The translations under genes were made by a program, and so were the position numbers. Below are positions 56,487-64,000 of a stretch of DNA of 64,000 bases, piece by piece. The notes under the pieces are model-generated. The model was not told where the DNA came from and searched no databases. It was given only the letters and a program-made list of their open reading frames with translations. Numbering within the stretch: position 1 is the stretch's first letter; each line of letters begins with the position of its first letter. The DNA comes from Pseudomonas trivialis. Lineage in GTDB: Bacteria > Pseudomonadota > Gammaproteobacteria > Pseudomonadales > Pseudomonadaceae. The stretch is taken from NCBI RefSeq assembly GCF_001439805.1, contig NZ_JYLK01000001.1, positions 620,001-684,000 on the forward strand. Direction: 5' to 3'.

Positions 56487-56504
56487 CATCTCCTGTCGGA
56501 GATG
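56487..56504. promoter_or_regulatory. Perfect hairpin upstream of pqqA
   Basis: CATCTCC-TGTC-GGAGATG, a perfect 7-bp stem, lies about 45 bp before pqqA next to an AT-rich tatatgtattaca stretch that could be the pqqA -10 region. It may be an operator or a 5'-leader structure. Confidence 0.4.
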
Positions 56505-56598
56505 TTCAGATGTGTGCGTGTGAATGTTACGCAATTCTTTTCAAGTTAGCGCTGTCTTGATGGAAAAAGCCTTTTGCAGAGGTAGCAATGATCGCTGC

Positions 56599-58938
56599 TC
56601 AGTCGATCGTACGCGGACCATTGGCGACATAGCGCCAGCCGCCAGCCGCATCTTGCAACTGCCGGGCGGCCTGCAGCAGGTCGCTCTGGTTGCAGGCCAG
56701 AATCCGTTGTTGCAACTGCGGCAGGTAATCCGACGGATGGCCTGCCAAATGCGCGTGCCAGAGCAGCTCGGCAGATTGAGCGGTGGGCAGTGTGTCGGGG
56801 GCGAACTGTTCGGCCAAAGGCTGGTTGCCCACGTCGGCGCTGTGCTCGATCAACGTCGGCAGTTGCCGCAGGAAGTTATGCAGGTGCTCGACGATGTCTT
56901 CCAATGACGCCGTGGGCGATTGCACACCAAACAGCAGTCCGGTTTGCCCGTTGATCTGTCGGACGCCGCTGAAGATCGCGTAGCCCAATTGCAGCTCGAC
57001 GCGCAGTTTTTGGTAGAAGGGAGCCTGCAGCAAATGTCCGAGCAGTCGCCAGGCAGCTTCATCGGCCAGGGATCGCGTCGGTGCGGGGCAGAACAGCAGC
57101 AGGGCGGCTTCGCTCGTGTCGGTTTTTACTGCGCGCCACAGGTGTTGGCCGGCAAGATCTGCAACATCGTGATCAATGATCGCGGGTTGTCCAGGCAAAC
57201 GCGCGGCGGCCGCTTTGATCGCTGTCTCGCAGGTGGCTGTCAGGCCAATACCCAGGCCTTGCCAGCGGGCCTCGGACCATGACGCCGGCGCCTCGCCGGT
57301 ACCTGTCGCGTTGGCACAGCAACCAGGCAATGCCTTGAGCAGTGCCCGAATAGCGATCATCGGCACCGGTGCCCGCGCGGACGCTTGTGGCTGGTTCAGC
57401 GCGTGGGCCAGGGCTTCGAGCACGGCAGGCATTGGCTGTTGAAGACCGATCATTTTCACCAGCCAGTCATTGCCCATAGCCTCGCAGGATAATTCGACAC
57501 CGGCCTGACCGGCATTTTCGCGCAATGCCTGCAACGTACTGCCCAGCTCGGGGGCGGGCGCGTTGAAGCGCCACTGCAGATACAGCGCGCCTTCATCGCC
57601 GTCATTGCCCAGCGCATGGCTGAACGTCAGCGCCGATGCGTCCTTGCGGCCCCGTGAACGATCCTGGGCAAAGGTGCGCAACCCGCGATGGGCGCTGGTC
57701 TGGCCGCGAATCAGGCCTGCGCGCTCTTCCTTGACAGGGGGGCGCAGGAAGGGATTGTTGGGAGCAGGCTGCCACCGGTGTTGGGAGGCGGGCAGGTGCA
57801 ATGAGTCGAGCATGGCCTTGAGTGCTGCGACCGCAGGTTCCGACAGTGCTTCGCTGTAATTGCGGGCCAGCGCCAGTGCGCCTTGGGTCTGCTGTTGACG
57901 AGCGGCCAGCAGGGCGAACTCTTCGCGCAGGGAGGTCCAGTCGCTGTGGGCAAAAAAGCTCAGCCAGTCGTCCAGCAGTGTCTCGATCTGCGCGGTTTCT
58001 TGAGTCTCGACGGTGAAGTCGATAATCAGCAGCGCTTGCCCCGCAAAGTCGTACGGCACCGAGGCGTGCAGCGCGGTGACCAGTTGCTGCGTTTTCAGTT
58101 CAGCCAGCAGCCCGCCCGGTGCCGAAGCGTTGAGCCAGGTACACAAAAATTCCAGGGCTTCGCGAGGGGCTCCGCAGCAAATCACCTGATGCAAGTGGTT
58201 GCCGGCCAGGTGTTGATAACGCCGCGCCTGGTCGGGCATCAATGGCGGCGGCGCGCTTTGCGGGTGCAGGGGGCCTGAAGCCAGGGCGTCACTGAAGCGT
58301 TGCGCCAACGCCTCCAGTGCTGCCAACGGCTGTGGGCCTGCAAGGCTCAACGTCATCTGCCCGCTTTGATAAAAATGCTCATGGAATGCCCGCAAGGCCT
58401 GTTGAAATGCCTCGTTTTCCACCGGCAGGCTGTCGCGATTGCCCGCGTGAAAGCCCCGCAGCGGATGATCGGCCGCCAGGCCCTGCAACAGCGCCACTTG
58501 CTGTTGCGCAGCCGCATCCTGGGACCAGGCGATAAACTCCGCGTGCAGCACTTCCCGTTCGCGCAACTGGTCTTCGGTGGTCAGCCGAGGGTGGGTCAGC
58601 ATGTCCGCGAGCCGTTCCAGCCCATCGCTAAAAATCGAGACCGGCAGTTCAAAGAAGAAGTCGGTGGTGCGCTCGCGGGTGCTGGCGTTGACCTGACCAC
58701 CGTGACGCTGCACGTAGGCCATCAGCCCTTCGCTTGCAGGAAAACGCTCTGTCCCCAGGAACAACAAATGCTCAAGAAAATGCGCCAGCCCAGGCCAGGC
58801 CAACGGCACGTCGTGGCTGCCGGCAGCCACGCGCAGGGCTGCGGCGCAACGCTTCAAGCGCGGCGCATGGCGCAAGGAGACGCGCAGGCCGTTGGCCAAG
58901 GTCAGGTGGATGGGATGAGATTGGGCCGGCGCAGGCAT
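56599..58938 (-). CDS. pqqF: PQQ-associated M16 protease PqqF
   Basis: The 779-residue zinc protease probably trims the cross-linked PqqA peptide. It has the inverted zinc motif HFLEH (about 51-55) with the downstream Glu in a NASTRERTTDFFFELP context, and two M16 repeats. ATG 58938 is used because GGAAG is well spaced for it; a GTG two codons upstream is too close. It leads the pqqF-pqqABCDE order known from P. fluorescens and follows davA by 48 bp. Confidence 0.93.
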   Translation of the reverse strand: MPAPAQSHPIHLTLANGLRVSLRHAPRLKRCAAALRVAAGSHDVPLAWPGLAHFLEHLLFLGTERFPASEGLMAYVQRHGGQVNASTRERTTDFFFELPVSIFSDGLERLADMLTHPRLTTEDQLREREVLHAEFIAWSQDAAAQQQVALLQGLAADHPLRGFHAGNRDSLPVENEAFQQALRAFHEHFYQSGQMTLSLAGPQPLAALEALAQRFSDALASGPLHPQSAPPPLMPDQARRYQHLAGNHLHQVICCGAPREALEFLCTWLNASAPGGLLAELKTQQLVTALHASVPYDFAGQALLIIDFTVETQETAQIETLLDDWLSFFAHSDWTSLREEFALLAARQQQTQGALALARNYSEALSEPAVAALKAMLDSLHLPASQHRWQPAPNNPFLRPPVKEERAGLIRGQTSAHRGLRTFAQDRSRGRKDASALTFSHALGNDGDEGALYLQWRFNAPAPELGSTLQALRENAGQAGVELSCEAMGNDWLVKMIGLQQPMPAVLEALAHALNQPQASARAPVPMIAIRALLKALPGCCANATGTGEAPASWSEARWQGLGIGLTATCETAIKAAAARLPGQPAIIDHDVADLAGQHLWRAVKTDTSEAALLLFCPAPTRSLADEAAWRLLGHLLQAPFYQKLRVELQLGYAIFSGVRQINGQTGLLFGVQSPTASLEDIVEHLHNFLRQLPTLIEHSADVGNQPLAEQFAPDTLPTAQSAELLWHAHLAGHPSDYLPQLQQRILACNQSDLLQAARQLQDAAGGWRYVANGPRTID

Positions 58939-58986
58939 GGGCACTTCCGAAGCGAGGGAAGTGCCTATGCTAACAAACCCGCTGGA

Positions 58987-59781
58987 TCAGGGCTTGTGCA
59001 GCGCGCCGTACAGTTCCGGGCGGCGGTCTTGCAGATAGTGGTTGGCGGTGCGGGCAGCGAGGATCGATTGGCGATCCAGCACCCCGACGATCAACGCTTC
59101 GTCCAATCCCGCCTGGGCGACGCGCTGACCGTCCGGCGCGGCGATGCTGCTTTGCCCGCAATACTGGATCTCGCCTTCATGCCCGCAATAATTGGCGTAG
59201 GCCACGTAGCACTGGTTCTCGAAGGCGCGTGCCCGCACGGTGACGTCAGCCACAAAGTCGAACGGCACCATGTTGGCTGTGGGCACCAGGATCAGCTCGG
59301 CACCGGCCAGGGCCAGGCGCCGGGTGTTTTCCGGGAACTCCAGGTCATAGCAAATCAATAAACCCAGCTTCCAGCCGTTGAGTTCCACCAGCGGAAAATC
59401 ATCACCGCCAGCGCTGAACATCGAACGGTCGAGGTCGCCGAACAGGTGCGTCTTGCGGTAGTTGCACAGGCGCTGACCTTGCGCGTCGATCAGCTGCACG
59501 GCGTTGTAGACCTGGCCATCTTCGGCGCGCTCCGGGTAGCCGTACACAATCGCCAACCCGGCGTTTCGCGCAATCTCGGCAATGGCCTGGGCAGAATCCC
59601 CGTCCTGCGCCTCGGCCAAGGCGCCTGCCGCTTCGACGCCAATGTTGTAGCCGCTGAGGAACATCTCCGGCAGCACCAGCACATCGGCGCCGGCCGCCTC
59701 TTGCGCCACCTGGTGCAGGCGCTTGAGGTTACCGGCCACATCCAGCGGCAGCGGCGGGCATTGATACAGGGCGACACGCAT
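58987..59781 (-). CDS. davA: 5-aminovaleramide amidohydrolase DavA
   Basis: The 264-residue nitrilase-family amidase has the Glu-Lys-Cys triad in LVLPEMFLSGYNIG, NYRKTHLFGDLDRSMF and GLLICYDLEFPE. It turns the DavB product 5-aminopentanamide into 5-aminovalerate. It is 24 bp downstream of davB with AAGGAG before the ATG, the davBA operon of pseudomonads. The assignment over a generic omega-amidase rests mainly on that context. Confidence 0.92.
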   Translation of the reverse strand: MRVALYQCPPLPLDVAGNLKRLHQVAQEAAGADVLVLPEMFLSGYNIGVEAAGALAEAQDGDSAQAIAEIARNAGLAIVYGYPERAEDGQVYNAVQLIDAQGQRLCNYRKTHLFGDLDRSMFSAGGDDFPLVELNGWKLGLLICYDLEFPENTRRLALAGAELILVPTANMVPFDFVADVTVRARAFENQCYVAYANYCGHEGEIQYCGQSSIAAPDGQRVAQAGLDEALIVGVLDRQSILAARTANHYLQDRRPELYGALHKP

Positions 59782-59805
59782 GACGCAGCTCCTTGATTCG
59801 GGCAG

Positions 59806-61509
59806 TTATTCAGGCAGGGCAATCGGTCCGATTTCAGCGAACACGTCACCCGGCCCCGGGTTCTCGGGATGAGTGCTGCCACCAAAGTGATTCATGATGC
59901 CCCACACCGCATTGAGGGACGTTTGCACCGCGCCCTCGACCCACGCAGGCGTCCAGGACACATCGTCGCCGGCAATGAAAATCCCACGCTGTTCGGCGGG
60001 CATGTCCTTCTGCATGAAATGCGCGTACATCCGCTGGTTGTAGCGATAGTGGCCTGGCAATGCGCCCTTGAAGGCACCGAGGAAGTGCGGGTCGGCTTCC
60101 CAGGACACGGTGATCGGATCGCCGATGATGCGCGCCTTGATGTCGACTTTCGGATAGATCTTGTTCAGTGCGTCCAGCGCCAGCTTCACGCGTTTGTCGA
60201 TGGGCTGCGGCAGCATTTTCAGCGCATCGCTCATCCACGAGTACGACAGGCAGATGACGCCCGGCTTGTCGTCGCCATTGTCGAACAGGTAAGTGCCACG
60301 GGTCAGGCGGTCAGTGAGGGTCATGCTCATCAGGTCGCGGCCGGTTTCCGGGTCCTTGTCCTTCCAGAACGGGCGGTCGACCATCACGAAGGTTTTCGAC
60401 GACTGCATGTAGCGCGTGCGGTCCAGGGCCATCCACATCTTTTGTGAGAACAGGGTTTCGTCGCATTCGATCTGCGTGGTCAGCAGCCAGCTCTGGCAGG
60501 TGGTGAGCACCGCAGCGTATTCGCGGGTGTCGCCGTAATTGTCGGTGACCGCGAAACGACCACCCGCCGCATGGGCGATGCGCTTGACCCCGGCCCGTGG
60601 TGCGCCGCAGTGCAGCGAGCTGAGGCTGGTGCCGGCTGGCCAGTGGGCGCAACGCTCCGGCACATGGCGCCAGATGCCCATGGGCACCTGCGCCACACCG
60701 CCGACCACCAGGTGCTGGTGATCGTCGCAGTTGGTCATGACCACGCGGAAGATTTCCAGCATCGAGTTGGGGAAGTCCGAGTCCCAGCCGCCGGTACCGA
60801 AACCCACCTGGCCAAACACTTCGCGGTGGTGGAACGACAACTTGGCGAACGCCTTCGAGGTGGCCACGAAGTCATAGAAGGTGCGGTCGTCCCACAGAGG
60901 CACCAGCTTGTTCCACAGCGCTTTCAGACGCGGCACATCGCGGTCGCGGATGGCCTGCTGGATATCGCCGAACTGCGAACCAGCCTCCAGGGCATCGGCC
61001 CACGCGTCGGCCACCTCCTGGAACAGCGCCGGCAAGTCCGAGAGTTTCTGCGCGTAATGGGTTTCGCCTTCCAGATCAATCACCGTGCTGCCGGAGGCCG
61101 GCGTCAGCGGGTTGGGAAACGGTTTGGTCTCCAGCCCCAGCTTGTCCACATAGTGATAGAACGCCGTGGACGACACCGGAAACCGCATGCCACCCAGCTC
61201 CGCAATGATGCCCTCGGCGCCTTCAAACGCCTGGGAGCGCAAGCGGCCGCCCATTTTCGAGGCTTCGTACACCACCGGCTTGAGACCCAGCTTCATCAGT
61301 TCATAGGCCGCGACCAGCCCGGCAATCCCCGCGCCGACAATCGCCACCTCGGCGCCATGGTTGGCGGCAGGAATACTGCCCAGGCCCGCCGGATGCTCGA
61401 TCCAGTCATCAAAGGCAAACGGAAAGTCCGGGCCGAAGATAGTGATTGGTTTTTTACCGTCGGCAGGGTGGCGAATGGTCTTGCTGAGGGTGCTGGACGG
61501 AATGCTCAT
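59806..61509 (-). CDS. davB: L-lysine 2-monooxygenase DavB
   Basis: The 567-residue flavin amine-oxidase-fold enzyme oxidatively decarboxylates lysine to 5-aminopentanamide. The FAD motif is VAIVGAGIAGLVAAYELMK with YEASKMGGRLRS; substrate-domain segments are GGMRFPVSSTAFYHYVDK and FIAGDDVSWTPAWVEGAVQT. It is closely related to tryptophan 2-monooxygenases, but the davA neighbour decides for lysine. This route feeds lysine carbon to glutarate. It is preceded by an inverted repeat and an Lrp-type gene. Confidence 0.93.
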   Translation of the reverse strand: MSIPSSTLSKTIRHPADGKKPITIFGPDFPFAFDDWIEHPAGLGSIPAANHGAEVAIVGAGIAGLVAAYELMKLGLKPVVYEASKMGGRLRSQAFEGAEGIIAELGGMRFPVSSTAFYHYVDKLGLETKPFPNPLTPASGSTVIDLEGETHYAQKLSDLPALFQEVADAWADALEAGSQFGDIQQAIRDRDVPRLKALWNKLVPLWDDRTFYDFVATSKAFAKLSFHHREVFGQVGFGTGGWDSDFPNSMLEIFRVVMTNCDDHQHLVVGGVAQVPMGIWRHVPERCAHWPAGTSLSSLHCGAPRAGVKRIAHAAGGRFAVTDNYGDTREYAAVLTTCQSWLLTTQIECDETLFSQKMWMALDRTRYMQSSKTFVMVDRPFWKDKDPETGRDLMSMTLTDRLTRGTYLFDNGDDKPGVICLSYSWMSDALKMLPQPIDKRVKLALDALNKIYPKVDIKARIIGDPITVSWEADPHFLGAFKGALPGHYRYNQRMYAHFMQKDMPAEQRGIFIAGDDVSWTPAWVEGAVQTSLNAVWGIMNHFGGSTHPENPGPGDVFAEIGPIALPE

Positions 61510-61611
61510 GGCTGACCTTGTTGACGACTCGACGGGAAGCGACCCGCTGAGTATAGGAAAAGATGGTAGCCAGTTTAGGGAGCGCAGAGGTCATTAATAA
61601 GACGCAATGTG

Positions 61612-61646
61612 TCGTCATATTGAGTTAGTTTTAGTCATTATGACGA
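61612..61646. promoter_or_regulatory. Inverted repeat before davB, candidate Lrp-family operator
   Basis: TCGTCATA...TATGACGA, an exact 8-bp inverted repeat with a 19-bp AT-rich spacer, is accompanied by a nearby gacgcaatgtgtcgtc near-palindrome. It lies about 100 bp before the davB start and directly beyond the stop of the regulator gene. Confidence 0.5.
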
Positions 61647-61655
61647 GTAAAGCGA

Positions 61656-62102
61656 TCAGATTGGTTGTGCGCGATCCAGTTTGTTGCTGAGGATGATCGA
61701 CGTGGTGGTTTTTTCAACGCCGTCGACACCGCCGATCTGGTCGAGCAACTGGTCGAGTTGCTCGGGGGAATCGGTGCGCAGCCAGGCTACATAATCGAAT
61801 TCGCCGCTCACTGCGCAGAGTTGCTGTACCTGGGCCATGGCGCTGAGTTTGCGCAGCACTTCCTTGCCGGAGCGCGGTTGCACGGTGATGCCAACATACG
61901 CCTGCAAACCCCCATCGGCGACGCGTTGACTGAGGCGCACGCCGTAACCGGTGATCACCTGGGTTTTCTCCAGCCGCGCAAGGCGGGAAGTGACCGTAGT
62001 GCGCGCGATGCCGAGCTGGCGGGCGAGCATGGCCACGCTTTCGCGGGCGTTGAGTTGCAGCGCGGCGATGAGTTGGCGGTCGATTTCGTCTAGGGTGGCC
62101 AA
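61656..62102 (-). CDS. Lrp/AsnC family transcriptional regulator
   Basis: The 148-residue protein has an AsnC-type helix-turn-helix (LDEIDRQLIAALQLNARESV, MLARQLGIARTTVTSRLARL) and a RAM/AsnC ligand-binding domain (AYVGITVQPRSG, VSGEFDYVAWLRTDSPEQLD). TTG 62102 is the likely start (GGAG five bases upstream); no ATG is available in frame near it. It lies on the same strand directly upstream of davBA and beside the inverted repeat, so it probably controls lysine catabolism. Confidence 0.88.
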   Translation of the reverse strand: MATLDEIDRQLIAALQLNARESVAMLARQLGIARTTVTSRLARLEKTQVITGYGVRLSQRVADGGLQAYVGITVQPRSGKEVLRKLSAMAQVQQLCAVSGEFDYVAWLRTDSPEQLDQLLDQIGGVDGVEKTTTSIILSNKLDRAQPI

Positions 62103-62184
62103 GGGGGCTCCGGGATGGGGGGCGGTTGGGGGCCATGTTACAGGCTTGGGCGGGCCAGTCAGCCGGAAGGCGCCCCGTTGATCG

Positions 62185-62904
62185 TTACCCGGCGTTGTAG
62201 TCGGCGACAAGTTTATCCAGGAATACCCAGAGCTTGTGGTTCATTTCATCATAATCGTTGGTCCGCAGCGCTGCAGCCTGCTGCACGAAGCGACGGTCTG
62301 CGAGCGTTATCAGTTCCGCCTGCGATGCGTGGATCAGCAACTCCACCACGTCCTTGGTGAGTTCCATATGACATTGAAAGCCATAAACCAGAGCGCTGTA
62401 CTCAATGATCTGGCGCGGGCAGCCCTCGCTGTAAGCGATGATTTTGGCGTCTTGAGTGAGCCCTGGCATGTCATTGTGCCAATGGCCGACTTCCAGGGTT
62501 TCCCCAAAGTGCGAAAATTTCGGATTAGCCATACCCTCCTGGGTTAAGGAAATGGGGAATTTGCCTATTTCCTTCTCCGGGCTGTGATCGAAGCCGGCAC
62601 CCAACGCTTCACCGATCAGCTGTGAACCCAGGCAAACCCCAACCACGGCCCGCCCTGCAATGATGGCTTTGCTGATGAGTTCGCATTCGGCCAACGCATT
62701 GAAGTGCGCGCATTGCTCGAGCGTCGTCGCCGGATCTTGCGGGCCTCCCAGCACCACCAAAAGATCGAACGCCTCTGCGCTCTCTGGAAGAACATCCTGT
62801 TGGTAGACGCGAGAATAGCTGGCCTGATAACCGCGAGCGGTCACCCAGCACTCAAATGCGCCCGGTGCTTCGAAGGCTTCATGCATCACGAAATGGACGT
62901 TCAA
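62185..62904 (-). CDS. Class I glutamine amidotransferase-like protein
   Basis: The 239-residue protein has the GATase triad: nucleophile Cys in VGVCLGSQLIGEALG, His and Glu in YGFQCHMELTKDVVE. Other motifs are LVVLGGPQDP and HWHNDMPGL. It resembles stand-alone amidotransferases such as gamma-glutamyl hydrolases. The TTG start at 62904 overlaps the stop of the aldolase-like gene upstream as TTGA, so the two are translationally coupled. That pairing suggests a joint pathway; the substrate is unknown. Confidence 0.82.
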   Translation of the reverse strand: MNVHFVMHEAFEAPGAFECWVTARGYQASYSRVYQQDVLPESAEAFDLLVVLGGPQDPATTLEQCAHFNALAECELISKAIIAGRAVVGVCLGSQLIGEALGAGFDHSPEKEIGKFPISLTQEGMANPKFSHFGETLEVGHWHNDMPGLTQDAKIIAYSEGCPRQIIEYSALVYGFQCHMELTKDVVELLIHASQAELITLADRRFVQQAAALRTNDYDEMNHKLWVFLDKLVADYNAG

Positions 62905-63806
62905 GGTGTTACCCCCGGCGTCGGTGCCAGCTCGTCGAGCCGTTGCTGGAGCAAGGTGCAACCGTCGGCATCGAGCGGTTGAAGTGGAAGACGCGGACCT
63001 CCGACGTCAAGCCCTTGCAGCTTCAGTCCGGCCTTGATGGTCGTCGGCAGGCCACGACGCGTGATGTATTCCAGCATGTCGTATTGGCGATAAAACAACG
63101 TCCGCGCCTGTTCCATCTGGCCATTCTGAACCGCGTCCCACAGAGCCAGATTCAGGTCGGGGATAAGGTTGGGCGCGGCGGTACACCACCCCGCTGCCCC
63201 CGCAATCAATGCCTCAAGTGCCAATGGATTACAGCCGTTATAGAAGGCCACCTTGCCATTTGTTGCCTTGAACAGACGGTGCATGCGCTGAATGTCGCCC
63301 GTACTTTCCTTGACCATGGTGACGTTCTTGACATCGTCGAGAATCCGCAGGATCAGGTCGACCGACAGGTCGGTACCGCTGGTGGCTGGGTTGTTGTACA
63401 GCATGATCGGGATGTTGATCGCGGCACCGACCGCCTTGAAGTGATCGACGATTTCCGTGTCGGTCAGCTTCCAGTACGAGGCCGCAAGCACCATTACCGC
63501 CGTGGCGCCGCAGGACTCGGCCAGTCGAGCACGCTGGACAGTGCGCGCAGTGGTCAGGTCCGACACGCTGACCACAGTTGGAACACGACCGGCCACCTGC
63601 TGTTGGCTGAATCGCACAACCGACTCCCATTCAGCGTCGCTCAGGTAGGCGCCTTCTCCGGTGCTTCCCAGTGGGGCGATGGCGTGCACGCCGGAGGCGA
63701 TCAACTTGTCGATCGACCGCCCCAACGCAGGCAGATCCAATGAACCATCGACTGCAAATGGCGTGATGGTATAGCCGATAACGCCGCGAATTACGCGAGT
63801 GGACAT
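62901..63806 (-). CDS. Dihydrodipicolinate synthase family aldolase
   Basis: The 301-residue TIM-barrel class I aldolase/lyase has the GSTGEGAYLSDAEW loop, Tyr in MLYNNPATSG and the Schiff-base lysine in VTMVKESTGD. It is probably not the biosynthetic DapA, because it sits with a catabolic-looking neighbour set and diverges at the C-terminus. Homologues act on keto-deoxy acids, hydroxyproline products or N-acetylneuraminate. It is coupled to the amidotransferase-like gene. Confidence 0.85.
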   Translation of the reverse strand: MSTRVIRGVIGYTITPFAVDGSLDLPALGRSIDKLIASGVHAIAPLGSTGEGAYLSDAEWESVVRFSQQQVAGRVPTVVSVSDLTTARTVQRARLAESCGATAVMVLAASYWKLTDTEIVDHFKAVGAAINIPIMLYNNPATSGTDLSVDLILRILDDVKNVTMVKESTGDIQRMHRLFKATNGKVAFYNGCNPLALEALIAGAAGWCTAAPNLIPDLNLALWDAVQNGQMEQARTLFYRQYDMLEYITRRGLPTTIKAGLKLQGLDVGGPRLPLQPLDADGCTLLQQRLDELAPTPGVTP

Positions 63807-63847
63807 GCAGGCACCTCTGTCGTTTCGATGAATGAGTGTGGGGCAGA

Positions 63848-64000
63848 TCAGGCCAGGCAGTCGCCATGGGCACGCAGGGCGCGCCGCGAGTAGTAGCTGA
63901 AGGCAGCACCGTGACGTTTGGGGGTGCTGATCCAGGCGTGCGCCTCTTTGCCCAGGGCTTCGGGAATAGGGCGAATATCCCCCGCGCTCATGGCCAGCAA
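63848..64000 (-). CDS. C-terminal fragment of an unidentified protein running off the edge
   Basis: The frame is open to the window edge, with the stop at 63848-63850. The 50 visible residues include GDIRPIPEALGKEAHAW and KRHGAAFSYYSRRALRAHG. I do not recognise the family. It is on the same strand, 41 bp before the aldolase-like gene, so it is probably the upstream member of that operon. Confidence 0.6.
   Translation of the reverse strand: MLAMSAGDIRPIPEALGKEAHAWISTPKRHGAAFSYYSRRALRAHGDCLA

Overview
The window is chromosomal DNA from a fluorescent pseudomonad, most likely the Pseudomonas fluorescens group. The basis is gene content and order (glyA-soxBDAG-purU-fdhA, creBCD, bioBFHCD followed by acyl-CoA dehydrogenases, pqqFABCDE, davBA), an RsmY-type sRNA under a perfect GacA box, and about a dozen dispersed REP/REPIN palindromes of the two sequence types known from that group. 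No tRNA, rRNA, CRISPR array, transposase, phage or plasmid gene was seen. It reads as core and soft-core genome, with a few accessory or decaying patches.

Left part (1-13.5 kb): the end of a TraX-like membrane gene converges on a two-gene operon encoding a LodA-like putative quinone-cofactor oxidase and its flavoprotein partner. The seven-gene sarcosine/one-carbon operon follows: SoxBDAG demethylates sarcosine, GlyA interconverts glycine and serine, PurU releases formate from 10-formyl-THF and FdhA oxidises formaldehyde. It ends at a clear terminator. A frameshifted, N-terminally truncated gene remnant lies behind it.

13.5-31.3 kb: an ECF sigma factor with an RskA-type anti-sigma factor and a second, headless anti-sigma paralogue; a DUF2780 exported protein; an acyltransferase; a retropepsin-like protein; creBCD; a GST; a complete iron cell-surface-signalling unit (sigma, FecR, TonB receptor with signalling domain, PepSY reductase-like protein and a 60-residue membrane protein) behind a Fur-like box; an exonuclease plus cNMP/CBS/DUF294 pair; and a small response regulator.

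31.4-53 kb: malate synthase G, a GcvR-like ACT protein, RarD, SrkA, PhoX, a ModE-type regulator, ComF, the biotin operon, then three tandem acyl-CoA dehydrogenase paralogues. The first sits behind a perfect PsrA-type box, and a GGDEF protein is inserted between the first and second. rsmY and a Pmp3-type membrane peptide follow.

53-64 kb: on the minus strand, the PQQ cluster pqqFABCDE with a hairpin terminator between pqqA and pqqB; the lysine-to-5-aminovalerate genes davBA; an Lrp/AsnC regulator beside an inverted repeat upstream of davB; and a translationally coupled dihydrodipicolinate-synthase-like/glutamine-amidotransferase-like pair. A gene fragment runs off the right edge.

Nothing here is a clearly new system. 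The best candidates for something under-described are the LodA/LodB-like pair, the duplicated anti-sigma module, the c-di-GMP synthase inside the acyl-CoA dehydrogenase block, and the coupled aldolase/amidotransferase pair. All functions are assigned from motifs, length and gene order read by eye; no database search was run.
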